Assembly (NCBI GenBank): GCA_025667525.1
Contig: CM046875.1
Span: 204,596,271-204,660,270 of the forward strand
Length of the DNA: 64,000 bases
Origin: Glebionis coronaria
Lineage: Eukaryota; Streptophyta; Magnoliopsida; Asterales; Asteraceae
Direction of reading: 5' to 3'
Positions within the stretch are counted from its first letter, which is position 1. Each line of letters opens with the position of its first letter. Position numbers and translations under genes: made by a program. Positions 43,532 through 54,495 of the stretch are shown piece by piece. A model generated the notes under the pieces. It did no database searches, had not been told where the DNA came from, and saw nothing but the letters and a program-made list of their open reading frames with translations.

Positions 43532-45598
43532 TTTCAACCGGGAACGAGGCCAAGGTCTTTGATCCCGGTATTACATTCGAGGCTTCCCCACGGACCATTT
43601 AATTCGGGGACGAGTCAGGCTCGTGACTCGGTTAATATAAACAAGCGCTTTTTGGGAGGCAACCTAATTATCTATCTATCTTTACTTGTTTTCACCATAA
43701 GTGTAGGGGTGAGCCCCGTGGTGTTTCTTGTTTTCTTTCTTATCATGTGCAGGGATTAGAGCTTCACAGACACACTCGTGATTACCTTTGACGAACCGTG
43801 ATTCCGTGTTCCCTTCTTCCCGGTTCTATCCTAAAATCTTTTCGATTCACTATTTTATATTTTCTCAATATTAAATTAGGAATCTCTTTAGTTGTCTTTT
43901 CCTTAGCAAGATTTAAACAACGTGCACAATGTCCTAAGTGTAGGGGAGTTTACTCCCACATGCTTAAACATTGAGGACAATGTTTATATTAAGTGTAGGA
44001 GGGACTTCTATCGAAGTTAAGTGGCCTTTTCCTTGTATTTGTCCTCATTTTAACCGGAAAATCAATTTTTCGACATTTTTCAAAAATTTTAATCTATTTT
44101 GGCCTATTAGTTTTTCCCTTTGTATAGTTATTTTCTCTCTTTGGTAGAATAAATCTTTAATAAAGTGGTTTTAATTTTCATACGTTGTGAATTTTTTGAC
44201 TCAACCCGAGTTTACTTATCTAAGTTTACTCTAGCTAGTACCCTTAACGTGTTTAAGTCAAGTTTTGCTAGGCTTTTATATAGGGAGCTATAAAACGCGA
44301 AAGTCTTAACTCTCACGGTTTAAGAACAAGAACTTTTCGCAAGTTCCTATAATTGATCCTAGAGAGTCGTTTATCAAGGGAACTTTAAAATGCGATTTCT
44401 AAACTTGAAAAATTCTAATAATTTGCAAGATCCTATAGGCGACTCGAAAACCCAAAGCTTTGATTTAATAGGCTAGGCATCCACGAGTCTCATTCCTTGA
44501 GATTTTAAACTATGGAGAACGAGAGATGATAGAGTCAGTTATAAGTTTGGTATTCTTTCGTTAATTTATGTGAGTTAATTATAAGCCTATTGTCCCATCG
44601 CTCGCTAATAAATTTATCTGCAATAAATAAGGTTGTACGATTTGAAAAGTTACTTAGCTTCTAGCCCAAGATCGTTTAAAAGTTGCTCGGTATGGATTAG
44701 AGTTCATAGCCAAGGCATAACTTATTGAAGCGGGATGCGAAGATTGGCGAGTCCAAAAAGGTCCTAACAAGACATGAGGGCTATATTTTGTTGCTAAAGA
44801 TCCCAAGTGATGTGAAGAATCATTTATCGAAAATCAATATGAAGGATCGAGACACACGACGAAAAGCAAATACTCCCCAAAAGATCATGGAGAAATCTAT
44901 CCGAAAAGACCCTAGCAAGGTATGAGGATAAATAGATCCAAGTACAAAAAGGAGGCGGATCGTTGTATATCAAAGTCCAAAATAAAGATTGGAGAAAAAT
45001 GAAGAAGTCGTGGTCCATTTATGAAGAATCTTTCAAAACTTCAAGTGAAGAAAATCCTATTATGAAGAGAAGGCCATTATTTCATGAACGTCTCTCAAGA
45101 TTTGAAGTATGAAGTCGCTGCCAAATATCGGTCCGAGAAAGGTCTCAAATCGCGAAGCGAGTTATGCCAAGATATGAATTTTATGAGGTCCCGAGAAGCA
45201 GTTTTAAAAGATTTTGTCCTTTAGCTAACTATTGATTAAATCGTTCACTTTATTTTCGGACTAAATAACTATCGAAATAAGTCAACAATGCATCCTCGTG
45301 ATCATTCAAGACAACAATAAAATATAATAGATACACCTAGGAATAAGGGAGTCTAAGTGAATAATTGGCCCACATGAGTTCGTGTTAGTTTGCTAACTTA
45401 TAATAACAATGATCTCGTTTTTAATCTTGGTTTGGAGAAAGTGAAAACTTGAGGATGATGATTATTCATGACATTTCCAAAAACCCAAGGCATGTTTTTG
45501 ATTTCTTTACTTTGTATGTTTATAATTTTCTATCTCTTTAATAAAGGCAAAGGTGGATTGATTATGATGAAAAGTGTAGTCGTGCTTTGTAACTAATG
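43532..45598 (+). other. AthE 3' non-coding region with internal hairpin-purine module
   Basis: Homologous to the AthM 3' region from GGGAGGCAACC (43656) onward, and sharing the CGAGTCAGGCTC and GACTCGGTTAA words just before it. At 43965-43986 is a perfect 9-bp stem (TAAACATTG, loop AGGA), followed by TTAAGTGTAGGAGGG at 43989-44003, a copy of the terminal PPT module. No coding signal. The 44725-44925 frame lacks an ATG. Confidence 0.75.
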
Positions 45599-45638
45599 CA
45601 TTGCATGATGACATTGCAATGGTTAAGTGTAGGGGATT
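45599..45638 (+). promoter_or_regulatory. AthE polypurine tract and adjacent hairpin
   Basis: Hairpin 45599-45621 (arms CATTGCATG / CATTGCAATG, one bulged A, loop ATGA in place of AGGA), then GTTAAGTGTAGGGGATT abutting the 3' LTR at 45639. The gap is 17 nt, as in AthM. Confidence 0.7.
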
Positions 45639-47095
45639 TGATAGGTGTGTAAACACCCATCCTTTTTACCACTTAATTACAATAATAACCGAGCCAAAAC
45701 GTGTATTTTATGTCATTTATGTCGGAATTAAGCGTGGTTTGTGTTTTTGTTGTGATTTAGGACGAAAAGGTGAAAAGTGGAGAAAACACGGGCATTCACG
45801 GGCTTTTATCGAAGAAAAAGACGAAATACAAAGTCGAAAGATCAAGAGTGCGAAAAGAACGGAAGTCCAAGACCAACTCTGAAGATTTATCGAAGAAAAA
45901 GTCAAAAGACAGAAGTTTACTAAAAGCCAAAGAACTCAAGTCTAATTTATTGAAGAATTACAAGACGAGTTCAAAGAAATCCCGAGACAAAGTCATTAAA
46001 GTCGAAGATTAACAAAAGATTAAGAAGACAAGGACTTAAGTGTGAAATTAAGGAAAAGAAGAAAGAGGGAGGAAGCTTCCTAATCTCCTCCCTAATCTCC
46101 CTATATATATTAGATTTCCCTTCATTTTGTAGTTGTTGGTGGCTTGACAACCCATTCTTCCACCATTTTCATACCTTGTTATTTAATTTCTTGCACTTTA
46201 ATTACTTGTTATGCACCTTTAATCCATTTATTTTCCAAGTGAGTTTTATTTTATTGTTCTTGAATCTTCACTTTATTGTTAATCTCCTTCTACCTTTCTT
46301 GTTTGATTTGTTCTTCATCTTTATTGTTCATGTTCTTGAGTTTTATAGTTTTGATTAAGTGGGTTTTGATCATTTTGGTTATGATTGTTAGTTTTGTTGA
46401 TTTGTTTTGATTGGTTATTGTTAGTAGATCATTTGTGGTTGTTTTGGTTTAATCTTTTGGTTAATCTTGATTAGTTTTGGTTAAATTCGTCCTTGTTTTC
46501 ATCTTACTATTCTTCATTCTATGCTTACTGTTCTTTTCCCCAGATTCCGGATCAACTGCTTTCTTAGCTCTTCATGCGAAATATTTGATTATTCCGGATC
46601 AAGGTATTTCATTCAGAATATTTAGTTATTCCGGATCAGAGTCTTTATACGGAATATTTGATTATTTCGGATCAAGGTATTTCATTCGGAATATTTGGTT
46701 ATTCCGGATCAAGCTCTTCGTTCGGAATATTTAGTTATTCCGGATCAGAGTCTTTATTCGAAATATATTTTATTCCGGATGAAATCACTTCATTCGGAAT
46801 ACTTTGTATTCCGGATCAAGTCTTCTATTCGGAATACTTGATTATTCCGGATCAAGTGTTTCATTCGGAATGTTCAAATATTCCGGATCACTCTTTTATT
46901 CCGCATCAACCATTTTTCCCTTTTTATTCCGGATCAAGCCTTATTCCGGATGATCTGTTCATTCCGGATAAGCAATTATTCCGGATGAACACGTTTATTC
47001 CGGATGAAGGCTTTATTCCGAATGAGTTTTTCAGTTTTTAGTTTTAAGCTTTATTTTTCCCACCTTTTTCCTTATTTGCATTTTTACTTGCTTTC
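45639..47095 (+). repeat. AthE 3' LTR, first part (continues at 54221-54490)
   Basis: Partner of 29804-31512. TATA box at 46102-46110. The motif array at 46543-47027 contains one unit more than the other LTR. ChrF is inserted after 47095 with CTTTC duplicated, and the remaining 270 bp lie at 54221-54490. Confidence 0.93.
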
Positions 47096-49720
47096 TGTCA
47101 CACCCCACCATGGCGGAATATGGGGCGCGACGTATGGATATCATCACAACATGGTGTGTCTATAGAGATAACTATATGAAATAAGAAATGTCATAAAATG
47201 GAGACACAAAGTCATGAAAATATCTCATCAGACTCAGGAGTCTAGGTAAGTAGGTAACAGTCCTACCGCTTACCCAAGACAAACAAATTACATAACCAAA
47301 CAAATATATGTGTGCCACAGTATCACTTATTAAAAGAACAAATAAAAACTAAGAAGGAAACGAGGATTCTCCTACTATATGCATTCCTAAGCTTCTCCAA
47401 TCCTAGCCACTTATGTTCTCATGCTTAACCATAGTATCACCTGAAAGAGACACTAAAACACGTCAACATAAAGTTGGTGAGAGTCATAGGTTTAGACTCC
47501 AACGCTAAATCAATTACAAGCGGTGAATAACAACCATCAACACAATAACATATGGACAATGTGCTACAATTATGTATTAACAACTAGCATTCAAGATCAA
47601 TCATTCCAAACCAAAATCCAAGGCTCCTACCTTACCAAACAACATGGTACCATAGATGATCACACTATGTACCTATCCCAAGGCCACTACCTTGTCAAAC
47701 CACAAGGCCACTACCTTGTCAAACCTCAAGGCCACTACCTTGTCAAACCACAATAACTGAGACGGCACGTGTCCCCCAATCCAAAACATACATAATCAAA
47801 AATCACATAGCAGTTAATCACATAATGTACACACAAGTCCATCTCAAATCACAAACACATTCACAACATCAATTTAGAAAATAACTCAACACAGTGTCTC
47901 TTCCATCCCATCTAGAAGTCAAAGTCAATATTAAACATGGGACTATGAAACTCACCTGATAGCTTCTTCACAAGTCCTCGCACTAGCAACAAGCTAACAA
48001 ACCAAAAACACGAAATCAATACACGAACCAATCACTAAGATGGCTCATCAACATATGATGGACATCTAGTCTATTCCCGTATAATTACCTAATTGTTAAG
48101 CTCTAATCACCCCATTACCCTTCCTTAACAAGTCCCTAACTTGGTTAAGTTTAATAGCTATCCCGTTCATAATTTTACACAAAACAGTCCCAGTTTTAGG
48201 TCTAAAAACTTTAAGTCAAACGTCCACATAAACATACCCATGGTTTCTGTAAAAGGAATATTCACACTTTTATACATGTTAGCTAAAACCTCCCACTTGC
48301 CCTAACCTTAAAGCTACTGTTAAGGCCCAGATATATGTGTATATATTGCTACCTATCCAGAGTTCACTGATTTTAAATGTATGAAAAGTTCATTACCATT
48401 AGAGGGTCTTACCCTAAACCACAATCTTAGCCCAAGTGCAGATCCTTACTAAAATATATAAACCATCTCTCATGTTCGTGAAAACATCCCAATGCAACCC
48501 TAAGTACCCCAACAACCCAAAACTTAAAAAGAAAACAGGCAGAATTCAAAACTGTTTTGACCTCCGACTGTTGTAACCTGTTTTTGACCCACTTCCCGAC
48601 CTCCAATTTAGTTCTCGCTTCTTGATTTAGAAAGCCAACTCAATTACCTATCCAGGGCTAGTTTGATCGCATCTTGAATGTTCCTAGAACTCGAGTTATG
48701 ATCAAAACAATAGACTCAAAATTCTGCCCAGTTTTTAAAAACGGGTTTTAAACATATTGATCTAATTAATCACCTATAACCCATCTAATACAAGCCCTAG
48801 ATTATATGATCATCATATTATGATTAATACATCATTAATCTACTGTTTTTATATAAACCCTAACCCTTAATCCATCATAAGAATGATTAATTAAACATAA
48901 AAACAATTTAATAAAAAAGGTTAATGAAGGTTTTAACCTTAAATCAATGGAAGATGAAGAAAACCTAATTTTTTTGAAGAACCCTAATTCTCCTCTATGA
49001 AACCCACAAATTTTTCTTTGTCTCCAGGGATTTATGTTTTTTTTATTTATTAGATAACCTTATATAGTGTGTACATAAAATCCTAGTCCAAGTATAACAC
49101 CCAACTTTCCTTTTTTTTTTCCTTTTTCCCTTTTTCTCTTTCTTTGGTGCGTCTAAACCGACCCAAACACCCAATAAATTCGTTTTTTTATTTTTATTAT
49201 TTAATATTATGTTAATAATATTACCTTAATTTTCCTTAATTTATTTCAGCTCCTAAAGCTTCCAAAACCTCAAAACAAAATTAGTCAAATTTACGCGTTT
49301 TACCGTAAAAGACGTAAAATATACACTTTTATAAAATATCTCAAATTTTGAAATAAACTTTATAACTAAGTCCTAAATGACTTAAAACCATCCCGAAAAA
49401 TATTCATATGAATAATTACCTCACCCGAGACCTCTAAATGCTAAACCGTAAATCCTAAAAAAGATACTATTACTATAATACTTATACGTATACGTAAACA
49501 CCACAATATCACCATTTTCATTTCATAGTCACCACTTGTGAGCTCATGAACATGAAATAACCGTTCCTAGATTTACTTATGAGTACTCTATACTCATAAA
49601 CGATAACAACACCAACCTCGTTCACACAAAATAAACACGTAAACACACAATTCAAGTAAGCACATATAAAATAACCTAAAAGTAAGACCAAGTGACAAAC
49701 CCAAAACCACGGTTGTCACA
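47096..49720 (-). repeat. ChrF 3' LTR
   Basis: TGTCACACC...TTGTCACA on the plus strand. It has three copies of a 24-bp unit (AAGGCCACTACCTTGTCAAA plus 4 bp) at about 47682-47755, preceded by a diverged copy. The minus-strand TATA box is at 49059-49068 (CTATATAAGG). Confidence 0.93.
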
Positions 49721-49755
49721 TCACTCCCTCCTAATAGAAATCTCGTCCCGAGATT
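49721..49755 (-). promoter_or_regulatory. ChrF polypurine tract and adjacent GGA-loop hairpin
   Basis: The minus-strand PPT AGGAGGGAGTGA abuts the LTR. The hairpin at 49739-49755 has a perfect 7-bp stem AATCTCG / CGAGATT and loop GGA, 18 nt from the LTR. Confidence 0.72.
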
Positions 49756-51570
49756 CACTCCGAAACTCAAATTTATTCTCAGCAAACAAACGAGGATGCA
49801 TATCCCTGATAAAACCTTCACGTTCAAACGTGAACTCAGTTTACACGAAAATAATCTCAACCAACAACACATGAGCCTTAACCGTCTGCGAGGAAACTTA
49901 TCAAAACCATAAAGTTATGTAACCAACCTAACTAAATCTCGCAACTCATCAAACAAGAACTGTCTTAAAACCAAGTTAGGAGCCGTCACATAACTCAACG
50001 GGTTTAAAACTGTCACCCTGATTTCAGTCTTACTCATAAATACCATAAATCAAAACTCATCAAAATATAACCACGTATAATAAGGTCTAAAGAACTCTCA
50101 AGTTCCTTCCCAACTCATCTCTATGTTAACCCTCCAAGTGTTCATTACCGAAAATTACCCAAAACACGAGTTTAAACCAGGTTGTCCGAAAATTAACCTT
50201 GAACTCAACACTTGTACAATTAATTCGACCAAGCTACTGACTTCCAATTACGAAACTTTCTGAATATTCGAAAAGTGTGTTCCGAGTACATAATTTTAGG
50301 CTTTTGAATCACCCAAAAACCTTTAAAAACGAATAAGTTATGACCAAAACGATTTTTCTCAAAATCTGCCTAGGCATTAGCGACAGTTTCTGACAGTTAG
50401 CGACATATTTTGACAGTTTAGCGACAGTTTCTACCTACTCCGATTTATACAAAAAAAACGATTTTTAAACCCTAAAACCCCCCATTAATTACCAAAACTA
50501 GAACCTAATTTATTTTAATTCCAGAAAATTAAAACTCTATTAATTACATGATTTTAACATATTTCACTAAATAAGAACAAAATTTTTAACTTAAGAACAA
50601 TAACTTTAGGTGATCAAAACCAAAATATTTTAAAATAACCGAGTCATGCTTATATGTTAAAGAATTTATATTCCACCTTATTTGAAACATGATCCCGACA
50701 CTTCCTTATTTCATCGACTACCAACAACTATTTTTTTTTCAATTTGCAAGTTCTATTTTTTTTACCATGTATAACTCGAAACAAAAGACATCGTTACCCC
50801 AAAAAGAAATCTCCACCATCTCAAAATCCTTCACGCCAAAATTACCGTACAAACAAACACGTGAAATGAGGACCCGAGAAATGCGCTACTACAGAAGTTG
50901 AACATCTCAAAGAGAAACGAGCTAGCAACCATCCCAAGAATACAACCGGTAAGTAGAAAATAATTTTACATACATAGGCATAAGCGTACATACACTCAAA
51001 TCCATCCAACATATACTATACTAGCATGTATTAACTCTCTTTCATGCAATCATACTTGAAAGTACAGTGGTGTTGTGGCACATATATAATTATGTAGGCC
51101 TCCATAATTATAATGTACTCCCTCCTATGATGACACTTATAAGAAATTAATACTACACATAACACATAATCCAACAACTCACAAGCACATAACCACACAA
51201 GATAAGATCCAAAACCCCATGTATTAAAATAACATAGCTAATGCACGAAACACATAAACTCGTAGTCCAGCTGAACCAGCGTAGACAAAATTCAAAATGT
51301 ATAAAGAACATGAAAACATAATTAAGCGAAATCCAACAATGACTAGCGTATACGACCATGGTTCCACCCGCACTAATCAAAACTCGTAAAGAAAATAACA
51401 TGTAGTTAAGTATGAACCATAGTAGTTCATAACCTAACAAATACTGCGAAAATAATATTCAAACACAACAATTACTATAAAATGCACACATACTCCTATG
51501 ACGCCTATATGCAGGGACCCTTAAGCTATAGACTAGGCTACACGACTAGGCAACCTAATTCTCTATAACC
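49756..51570 (-). other. ChrF interior, no recognisable gene
   Basis: AT-rich sequence with stops in every frame. Around 50378-50433 the words AGCGACAGTTTCTGACAGTT, AGCGACATATTTTGACAGTT and AGCGACAGTTTCT repeat in tandem. I see no domain remnants, so the origin of this filler is unknown. Confidence 0.7.
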
Positions 51571-51589
51571 ATTGTCTCTGATACCATTC

Positions 51590-54215
51590 TGTCACACCCC
51601 ACCATGGCGGAATATGGGGCGCGACGTGTGGATATCATCACAACATGGCGTGTCTATAGAGATAACTATATGAAATAAGAAATGTCATAAAATGGAGACA
51701 CAAAGTCATGAAAATATCTCATCAGACTCAGGAGTCTAGGTAAGTAGGTAACAGTCCTACCGCTTACCCAAGACAAACAAATAACATAACCAAACAAATA
51801 TATGTGTGCCACAGTATAACTTATTAAAAGAACAAATAAAAACTAAGAAGGAAACGGGGATTCTCCTTCTATATGCATTCCTAAGCTTCTCCAATCCTAG
51901 CCACTTATGTTCTCATGCTTAACCATAGTATCACCTGAAAGAGACACTAAAACACGTCAACATAAAGTTGGTGAGAGTCATAGGTTTAGACTCCAACGCT
52001 AAATCAATTACAAGCTGTGAGTAACAACCATCAACACAATAACATATGGACAATGTGCTACAATTATGTATTAACAACTAGCATTCAAGATCAATCATTC
52101 CAAACCAAAATCCAAGGCTCTTACCTTGCCAAACAACATGGTACCATAGATGATCACACTATGTACCTATCCCAAGGCCACTACCTTGTCAAACCACAAG
52201 GCCACTACCTTGTCAAACCTCAAGGCCACTACCTTGTCAAACCACAATAACTGAGACGGCACGTGTCCCCCGATCCAAAACATACACAATCAAAAATCAC
52301 ATAGCAGTTAATCACATAATGTACACACAAGTCCATCTCAAATCACAAACACATTCACAGCGTCAATTTAGAAAATAACTCAACACAGTGTCTCTTCCAT
52401 CCCATCTAGAAGTCAAAATCAATATTAAACATGGGACTATGAAACTCACCTGATAGCTTCTTCACAAGTCCTCGCACTAGCAACAAGCTAACAAACCAAA
52501 AACACGAAATCAATACACGAACCAATCACTAAGATGGCTCATCAACCTATGATGGACATCTAGTCTATTCCCGTATAATTACCTCATTGTTAAGCTCTAA
52601 TCACCCCATTACCCTTCCTTAACAAGTCCCTAACTTGGTTAAGTTTAATAGCTATCCCGTTCATAATTTTACACAAACAGTCCCAGTTTTAGGTCTCAAA
52701 ACTTTAAGTCAAACGTCTACTTAAACATATCCATGGTTTCTGTAAAAGGAATATTCACACTTTTATACATGTTAGCTAAAACCTCCCACTTGCCCTAACC
52801 ATAAAGCTACTGTTAAGGCCCAGATATATGTGTATATATTGCTACCTATCCAGAATTCACTGATTTTAAACGTATGAAAAGTTCATTACCATTAGAGGGT
52901 CTTAACCTAAACCACATTCTTAGCCCAAGTGCAGATCCTTACTACAATATATAAACCATCTCTCATGTTCGTGAGAAAATCCCAATGCAACCCTAAGTAC
53001 CCCAAACAACCCAAAACTTAAAAAGAAAACAGGCTGAATTCAAAACTGTTTTGACCTCCGACTGTTGTAACCTGTTTTTGACCCACTTCCCGAACTCCAA
53101 TTTAGTTCTCGCTTCTTTATTTAAAAATCCAACTCAATTACCTATCCAGGGCTAGTTTGATCGCATCTTGAATGTTCCTAGAACTCGAGATATGATCAAA
53201 ACAATAGACTCAAAATTCTGCCCAGTTTTTAAAAACGGGTTTTAAACAAATTGATCTAATTAATCACCTATAACCCTTCTAATACAAGCCCTAGATTATA
53301 TGATCATCTTATTATGATTAATACATCATTAATCTACTGTTTTTATATAAACCCTAACCCTTAATCCATCATAAGAATGATTAATTAAAAATAAAAACAA
53401 TTTAATTAAAAAGGTTAGTGAAGGTTTTTACCTTAAATCAATGGAAGATGAAGAAAACCTAACTTTTTTGAAGAACCCTAATTCTCCTCTATGAAACCCA
53501 CGAATTTTTCTTTGTCTCCAGGGATTTATGTTTTTTTTATTTATTAGATAACCTTATATAGTGTGTACATAAAATCCTAGTCCAAGTATAACACCCAACT
53601 TTCCTTTTTTTTCCCTCTTTCCCTTTTTCTCTTTCTTTGGTGCGTCTAAACCGACCCAAACACCCTATAAATTTGTTTTTTTATTTTTATTATTTAATAT
53701 TATGTTAATAATATTACCTTAATTTTCCTTAATTTATTTCAGCTCCTAAAGCTTCCAAAACCTCAAAACCGTAAAATTAGTCAAATTTACGCGTTTTACC
53801 GTAAAAGACGTAAAATATACACTTTTATAAAAAATCTCAAATTTTGAAATAAACTTTATAACTAAGTCCTAAATGACTTAAAACCATCCCGAAAAATATT
53901 CATATGAATAATTACCTCACCCGAGACCTCTAAATGCTAAACCGTAAATCCTAAAAAAATACTATTACTATAATACTTATACGTATAAGTAAACACCACA
54001 ATATCACCATTTTCATTTGATAGTCACCACTTGTGAGCTCATGAACATGAAATAACCGTTCCTCGATTTACTTATGAGTACTATATACTCATAAATGATA
54101 ACAACACCAACCTCGTTCACACAAAATAAACACGTAAACACACAATTCAAGTAAGCACACATAAAATAACCTAAAAGTAAGACCAAGTGACAAACCCAAA
54201 ACCACGGTTGTCACA
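51590..54215 (-). repeat. ChrF 5' LTR
   Basis: 2,626 bp, partner of 47096-49720, with few differences. It keeps the three 24-bp units near 52180-52250 and the minus-strand TATA box at 53554-53561. Confidence 0.93.
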
Positions 54216-54220
54216 CTTTC

Positions 54221-54490
54221 CCTTTTAGTTTAAGTTTAAGTTTGAGTTATTTACCTTTATTGCTTTTAATTTCTCGTTATTTACTTTCCGTCAAGTTTTT
54301 ATCTTTCATTGTTTCTTTTTATCGTCTTTATTTTATTCTTATTTGTTTCAAATCTTTATTTTTAATTAGTGTAGACGACAACCATTCTATTTCTTTTCCA
54401 CCAAGAACAAATGAGTCGCACAATTAACCGGAAATCAATTCGAAGAGATTCCGAGAAACGAACTTTTCAACTAGTAAAATCTCTTTATTA
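54221..54490 (+). repeat. AthE 3' LTR, last part
   Basis: Resumes CCTTTTAGTTTAAG after ChrF and ends TCTTTATTA before the ACTAG duplication. It aligns with 31240-31512 of the 5' LTR, with divergence in the final 40 bp. Confidence 0.9.
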
Positions 54491-54495
54491 ACTAG

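Larger units (their letters stand above)
47096..54215 (-). mobile_element. ChrF: short, non-coding LTR retrotransposon (chromovirus-type ends)
   Basis: LTRs at 47096-49720 (2,625 bp) and 51590-54215 (2,626 bp), with the 5-bp duplication CTTTC at 47091-47095 and 54216-54220. On the minus strand, initiator-Met-like PBS TGGTATCAGAGACAAT is at 51571-51586 and PPT AGGAGGGAGTGA beside 49720. The interior is only 1.87 kb and I find no gag or pol. The near-equal LTR lengths and high similarity mean a recent move by a fully dependent element. It is inserted in the right LTR of AthE. Confidence 0.94.
29804..54490 (+). mobile_element. AthE: non-autonomous Athila-type element with a Cys-rich/acidic ORF
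   Basis: The 5' LTR is 29804-31512 and the 3' LTR is 45639-47095 plus 54221-54490, with the 5-bp duplication ACTAG at 29799-29803 and 54491-54495. Both LTRs end TTA, so the termini are TG...TA rather than TG...CA. PBS TGGCACCGCTGCCGG is at 31516. It carries one ORF starting at 31718, a 2-kb non-coding 3' region, and a PPT. Without the nested ChrD and ChrF it is about 7.3 kb. LTR ends and the 3' region are homologous to AthM, but the coding region is not gag-protease. It is the only complete plus-strand element in the window. Confidence 0.94.

Noticed and set aside
44725..44925. Short frame shared by the AthE and AthM 3' regions (also 15874-16071)
   Set aside because: No ATG (it begins TTG), and the two versions diverge by a frameshift at the end. 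Nucleotide conservation is no higher than in the surrounding region.
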